From NCBI GenBank assembly GCA_029216955.1, contig JANAVB010004000.1:622782-686781 (forward strand): a stretch of 64,000 nt of DNA. Direction: 5' to 3'. Below the pieces are notes generated by a model. It was not told where the DNA came from and made no database searches. It saw only the letters and a program-made list of their open reading frames with translations. Shown piece after piece: positions 59,079-64,000 of this stretch (positions are counted from its first letter, which is position 1; the number at the start of each line of letters is the position of its first letter). The translations under genes were made by a program, and so were the position numbers. This DNA comes from Iris pallida (lineage: Eukaryota; Streptophyta; Magnoliopsida; Asparagales; Iridaceae).

Positions 59079-59140
59079 TTCAGCCAGACTGTCTGGCGGA
59101 AATTGAGCATGCTCGTTTTCCGCCAGACGGTCTGGCTGAA
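59079..59140. repeat. Near-perfect 62-bp palindrome
   Basis: Arms of 24 bp (TTCAGCCAGACTGTCTGGCG... and its complement) with one mismatch, around a 14-bp loop that contains the palindrome GAGCATGCTC. Each arm itself contains an inverted GCCAGAC/GTCTGGC pair. Confidence 0.95.
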
Positions 59141-59552
59141 CATATCATTATATGTATTTCGTAAAAAATTTTATCTTTCAGCAAATATTTAGTAAGTTTT
59201 TATCTCTGCAGCAAATTTTCTGTATTCAAAATTTGTGTTGGAAGTTTTATATTATCCATAACTAGGTCTGAGTTTTCGTACAATTGAGTTGGACTCCAAA
59301 ATATGTTACCAATTTTAAATAATTAATCCTTAAAAATATTTACATAACACTGTTAACTTTTGTCAAAGTGACACGTTTTCCAAATAACTTTAAACAACAT
59401 CCAACGGCTATTATTAGTTTACATCCAATGGCTTAAAAATAACTAGCCGTTGGAACTTGGCTGCTATAAAACCCCTTTTTTTTCACAGAAAATTTGCTAC
59501 TGCAATATAAAAATATAGAAAATTGGCTCAACCGAAAGATGTTTCGAAAGCA

Positions 59553-60244
59553 TGGTTCGGTTTTGTTGGTTTGGTTTTGGTTTTCTTTGGTTTTGGATTT
59601 TTTTGGTTGGTTTTGTTTGTTTGTTTTGTTGGTTTATTTTTTGTTAGTTTGGTTGGTTTTATTTAGAAACATTGTTGGTTCGATATTGTATTACAAATAA
59701 TACATTCCTTGAATTTACAGAAGTGTGTAGATGAACGTTGGAATTGAACGTGAGAGAGAATCAGTCAAAATGAATGTTAGAGTAAACAACTAGAAACTAG
59801 CCGTTAGCCTCAAATAAAAAAATAAACCAACCGAACAATAAATCAACAAAACCAACTCATCTTCACCCCCACAAATAAACCTATAACAAAAGAAATCCAA
59901 ACTAACAAGACCCACCACAATATCCAATTTTTGCCAGTGGCACTGACGAAAATCGTATATGTTCATTTTCCTGCAAATTATTCCAAGTTTTTCTTTCACG
60001 CTAATATTTTCAAATATAATATCGCTATAGCAAATTTTATGTTACATAGTTCTACCAAACAAACAAAATCTAAGAAACTAAAAACTTTCAAATCAACCTA
60101 GAACCAAACTACTCAAAAAAAAACCAAAATTAACAAAGTAAACCAAACTAAAAAAACAAACCAAACTAAAAAAACAAATAAAACCAACCAAAAAAAATCC
60201 AAAACCAAAGAAAATCAAAACCAAACAAACAAAACCGAACCATG
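59553..60244. repeat. Long inverted repeat, about 70-100 bp arms
   Basis: GCATGGTTCGGTTTTGTTGG at 59,553 onward is matched by the reverse complement of 60,175-60,244 (GCATGGTTCGGTTTTGTTTG), continuing through TTTTCTTTGGTTTTGG. The sequence is partly low-complexity, but the match over about 70 bp is better than chance. The arms are about 470-500 bp apart. Confidence 0.7.
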
Positions 60245-61203
60245 CTCAATTTCTGCAAGACAGTCTAGTGGAACATTTCTTTTTTCCAAAATTTTATGAA
60301 ACATTTTGTTTAATCCAATTTTATTTAATTTTTTATCGCTACAACAAAATTTCTGTTTTCTTCACCATTCAAGTTCTTCAAATTTCTTCTTCTTCAATTG
60401 TTGCCACTGTTATCGACAAATACAAACACCCAAAGAATAGAGAAACAAAGAAAATGGCAACATCATCAAAGGGACTTAATTGGGACTTCAATGTAACCAT
60501 TCATTTTTAATGACTCCTCCATAATGAGATCCAAAAACTATTTTTATGCTTACAGTAAGACCTAATGTCAAATTTACTTTGTTAATTATCCGGTGTGTTC
60601 CTTGTGTGAACAAGCTACTCATATTGTTGTGTCATGTCCTTGGATGTGTTTTTAGTGCACAAAACCTGGTTGTATTGGGATAAGGATGTTCTTAGTAAGT
60701 GACATTAATATGATCATCAAGGAAAAAAGTATCTAAAGTGCGCCAATTTTCTTCTTATAAAGTGTTCATATTATTTTTTTTGACTCTATTCAGACATATA
60801 TGCAAGTGGACTGTAGATAATGAAACATAATATATATTCTTTAGGGGATGGATTGGACCACAAATATCCCCTTTAATACTATAGAGAAAAGATGATTCAT
60901 AGTCAATCTTCATGATTGATTTTATAATGAGCTTTTCCTAGGAGAAGAGACAGAGAGATCACTATTGTGTATGTTGCAAGTTTTTAAAGGATGATCACTG
61001 AAATTGTTTATAATTCTTCACATCATTGTGGTCCCATATTGATCCAAACGATCATGTCAAAGTTTAGAAGTGAGATATTTTTTGGTGTCTGGCCAACAAA
61101 TGATATGACTCGACTAGACCAATGCGAGTGAAATAGATCCTTAATGATAATATTAAAAAATTTCTAAAATAAACTTCTACTTACCTATGTTAGAGGTTAC
61201 ATA

Positions 61204-61969
61204 TGTTAGAAATTGCTAGTACTTCACTTCTGAGTTCTGCAAAGTTGAAAATGTCGTCGAGGCTTGAATCGTGCATTTAGCAGCACTTTCCTTAGAGTGT
61301 TTCGGGTACTCCGGTAACGTCTTGGAGTCAGCATGCCAGAACACCCAGGATAAGACAGCCTTCTGCCGGAGGTTCACCAGACGTTGTGAGACACCGGCGT
61401 AGGGAAGAACACATTTCTGGAAAACTTTGGAAGAGAAAAGAAAGAGAGAATGAATACTGAGATTCTGTGTTATATTAGACTCAGAGATCTGTAGTATATA
61501 GATGGATTCGTGTTGTTTCGTGAAGTCGCGATCCTTCCGAAATAACATTCATTCACCTGTTCGCAGGTTCATTCACCCTTTCGTCTGTCTGGGCCGCAAA
61601 AATGGGCTAACAGTAGGCTGCAAAAAATAGGAATTCTCGGAGTAAGCGCGAGAAGCCCGAGGCTACAATGTGCTACTATCGCCTCTACGCCCGAGCCCGT
61701 GCCCGTGCCCGTGCCCGTGCCCGTGCCTGAGCCCGAGCCCGAGCCGGAGCCGGTGTTGCCGGTGGCAACACCGGCTACATTTTCATGAAGAAGATAAAAC
61801 AACAACCAATGGTCACCCACTGGCAATCCTTTGGTTGTTGCACACTCCTCATGAGTGCACATACCTATTTAAGCACCCTCGAACCTTTCTCTTTTTCCGA
61901 TGTGGGACTAAAGTCCCTTCTCTTTTCTTTCATCCTTATGAACAATAAATGGAATTAATAATTCCAACA
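61204..61969 (-). repeat. 3' LTR of a Ty1/copia element
   Basis: The inner end at 61,969 is firm: the minus strand reads GTGGGGGAT then TGTTGGAATTATTAATTCC. The outer end is placed at 61,204 (TGTTAGAAATTGC on the plus strand) with less certainty. It contains a (CCCGTG)n hexamer run (61,681-61,735), a perfect 13-bp-arm hairpin (61,748-61,776), a 10-bp inverted pair CAACAACCAA/TTGGTTGTTG, and a minus-strand TTAAATAGG TATA-like site near 61,868. The partner LTR lies beyond the window. Confidence 0.7.
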
Positions 61970-61978
61970 ATCCCCCAC
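61970..61978 (-). other. Polypurine tract of the right-hand copia element
   Basis: Minus strand GTGGGGGAT immediately before the LTR start. Confidence 0.85.
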
Positions 61979-62501
61979 TTGTTCCATAAATGATGGAAAG
62001 GAATTCCAGAATACATCACTTAAAGAATGTTAATATAGTTAGGTATCTTTCGAATTGAACCTAACCTTAGTAGATGCAACACAAGATCTTATCGAAATCT
62101 CTGGTAGCTGGGCTTTGAACCAGTTATTCCTTGTGATAAAATTTGTGTTACTTTACACACATTCTTTTGTAGTTCTTCGCCTACATCTCTCGCTTAGCAC
62201 TATTAATGGCCATGTGCTGATCCTGTCTTATGAATTTTTTATAAGATAAACTCCAGATCTTACTGAGACGACACCATCTCTAAATTCATATAGGTGAAGT
62301 TCTTTCAGTATCTCTGTTGCTTTACAGATACATGTCAACATTACTGAACTTCATTAAGAGTTTTATAAACTCAACCCTTAAATTGCAACAGTCGACATTA
62401 TCATGTCGTATACATCCAAATCAACAGTTTGTTGTTATCCATTGAATCTAAGGTTAAGGTTTTCTTAACATTAGATTGGGTTGCCACTGTTGTTGGAACT
62501 C
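61979..62501 (-). other. 3' untranslated region of the copia element
   Basis: Non-coding sequence between the end of pol and the polypurine tract. No ORF or repeat is recognised. Confidence 0.7.
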
Positions 62502-64000
62502 TTACTCAAGGAGTTTCAATCCCATACCTCTCGAGGTAGATTTTACTAAATCCCTAGCTAGTGGTTTAGTAAAGGGATCAGCTAAATTATAGCTGGTACG
62601 CACATACGTAAGAGAAATGATTCCATCTTTGATCAATTTCCTTACGTAGGTATGTCTTAGACTGATATGTCTAGACTTCCCATTATACACTTTGTTGTAG
62701 GCTCTTGCTAGAGTTGTTTGACTATAGCAATGTATTGACACTTTTGATACATTGTCCTTAGCCAGCGGAACTTCTAATAGAAGATCCCTCAACTACTCAG
62801 TTTCTTGTCCTGCAGAAGCTAGAGCCACAAACTCTGACTCCATGGTCGAATGGGTAATGCACGTTTGTTTCTTGGTCTTCCAAGAAACTGCCCCTCCGGC
62901 AAGCATAAATACCCAACCTGTCGTAGATTTGTTATCCCCGACACTTGATATCCAACTAGTGTCGGTATATCCTTCTAATACAGCAGGAAATCTACCATAC
63001 TATAATCCAAGATTCTTAGTTTTCAAAAGATAACCAAAAGTTCTTCAGATAGCCCTCCAATGCTCATTATTAAGGTTGCTAGTAAATCTATTCATTTTAC
63101 TAACTGCGAATGCTATATCAGGTCTTGTGCATTGCATCAAATACATAAGACATCCAATAGCACTTGCGTATGAGCGACGGCTCTTCCAGAATTCTTTTCT
63201 AGTTTAACACTTGGATCAAATGGAGTGTTCACTTCTTTGAACTTTAGGTGTTTGAACTTGTCTAGCACTTTCTCAACATAGTGCGACTGCGTAAGTTCAA
63301 AATCCCCGCTGTTTTGTATTACTTTGATTCCCAAAATAGTGTCAACTATTCTAAGATCTTTCATCTTGAATGTGGAAGTTAAAAACCTCTTCGTTTCTGT
63401 AATTCCACTCATCTCGTTGCTAATGATCAACATATCATCAACGTAGAGACAAAGAAATATCATGATATTTCCATATACTTTAGTGTATAAACACTTATCA
63501 CAAATATTATGAACAAAGCCATTAGAAATTATAACTGAGCCAAATTTCTGATGCCACTGCTTTGGTGCTTATTTTAATTCGTACAAGGATTTAACAAGTT
63601 TGCATACCTTTTATTCATTTCCCTGGAGCACGAACCCTTTCGGTTGCTCCATGTAAATCTCCTCATCGAGATCTCCATTTAAGAATGTCGTTTTGACATC
63701 CATCTGATGAACATTAAGATGATGCAATGAAGCTAACGCAAACAATATTCTAATTTTAGTCGTTCTTGCTACTGGTACATATGTGTCAAAATAATCAATT
63801 TCTTCTTTTTGTCGAAATCCTTTGGCTACTAGTCTAGCCTTATAGGTGTTTAAAGTACCATCACTATGATACTTTCTCCTGAATACCCACTTACATCCAA
63901 TAGGTCTTGACCCTTTAGGAAGATTGACAATTTCCCAAGTGTGGTTAGATATTATCGAATCCATCTCATCTTGGATAGCATCTTTCTAAAAAGATGAGTC
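62502..64000 (-). pseudogene. pol: Ty1/copia pol, RT and RNase H, cut by the window edge
   Basis: From the right edge downward: reverse transcriptase with KWVFRRKYHSDGTLNTYKAR, GFRQKEEIDYFDTYVPVAR, HQMDVKTTFLNGDLDEEIY and an intact LYVDDMLIIS near 63,440. Then FKMKDL and RNase H (the [17 protein letters not shown] and ESEFVALA region near 62,850-62,940). The end is RHISLRHTYVRKLIKDG and NLADPFTKPL, with a stop at 62,502. Breaks: a TAA at 63,611, another stop shortly after near 63,570, a frame change near 63,170, and stops near 63,030 and 62,793. It is a copia element of a lineage different from the Sirevirus: no extra ORF follows pol. Gag, protease and integrase are outside the window. Confidence 0.9.

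Larger units (their letters stand above)
58743..61203. other. AT-rich non-coding DNA with palindromes, possible DNA transposon remnant
   Basis: No gene is supported. It contains repeated CCGTTGGAATTG words (58,787-58,835), a 62-bp near-perfect palindrome (59,079-59,140), CCAACGGCTA/TAGCCGTTGG words before a TATAAAACCCC (59,465), and a long inverted repeat (59,553-59,660 against 60,125-60,244). Low-complexity (C)AAACCAAA tracts are frequent. The pattern suggests a non-autonomous DNA element, but no paired termini or target duplication were found. Confidence 0.4.

Noticed and set aside
61216..61862. Open frames in the right-hand copia LTR
   Set aside because: They include the Gly-Ser/Gly-Thr run produced by the CCCGTG hexamer and have no domain; the LTR explains the sequence.

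Overview
This is a stretch of plant nuclear DNA made almost entirely of transposable elements nested in one another. The evidence for a land plant, probably an angiosperm with a large genome, is a Sirevirus-type Ty1/copia element, chromodomain-bearing Ty3 elements, a plant mobile domain (PMD) protein, a tRNA-derived SINE, CACTA-type termini and long (AT)n tracts. I cannot name the species. I see no intact host gene. Nearly every coding unit lies on the minus strand and carries stops or frameshifts.

Layout. 1-3.4 kb: non-coding repeat DNA with a 16-bp and a 69-bp tandem array. 3.4-8.5 kb: a gag-only Ty3-type element (gag, primer site, 5' LTR). 8.6-12.8 kb: a decayed PMD gene that keeps recognisable splice sites and a TATA box. 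12.8-16.9 kb: non-coding, LTR-like repeats and one unrecognised ORF. 16.9-18.8 and 28.0-29.6 kb: two halves of one Ty3 element, split by a complete Sirevirus (18,775-28,051; 5-bp target duplication AGAGC; equal 1,088-bp LTRs; gag, pol and a 3' env-like/plant-transposon ORF). 29,639-30,905: a solo copia LTR with its own target duplication (CTTTC). 34,446-34,593: a SINE with 14-bp target duplications.

35,256-58,742: a Tekay/Del-like chromovirus, the outer host of the second nest. Its reverse transcriptase is cut by a 9.76-kb gag-only element (41,300-51,063; target duplication GATGT) whose giant LTRs (4.7 and 3.3 kb) flank only 1.7 kb of internal DNA. Its integrase is cut by a 226-bp CACTA-type insert. 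Each of its LTRs took a different retroposon at the same AT microsatellite. 58.7-61.2 kb: AT-rich DNA with strong palindromes. 61.2-64 kb: the 3' LTR and the C-terminal half of pol of another copia element that runs off the window.

The most interesting points are two gag-only (TR-GAG-like) elements, and a shared 18-nt primer-site motif behind the 5' LTR of three different Ty3 elements. The motif reads as the complement of a tRNA-Ile 3' end rather than the usual initiator tRNA-Met. The gag-only elements would depend on enzymes from autonomous relatives. Sharing both primer site and orientation with the chromovirus they live beside makes a Tekay-type helper a reasonable inference.
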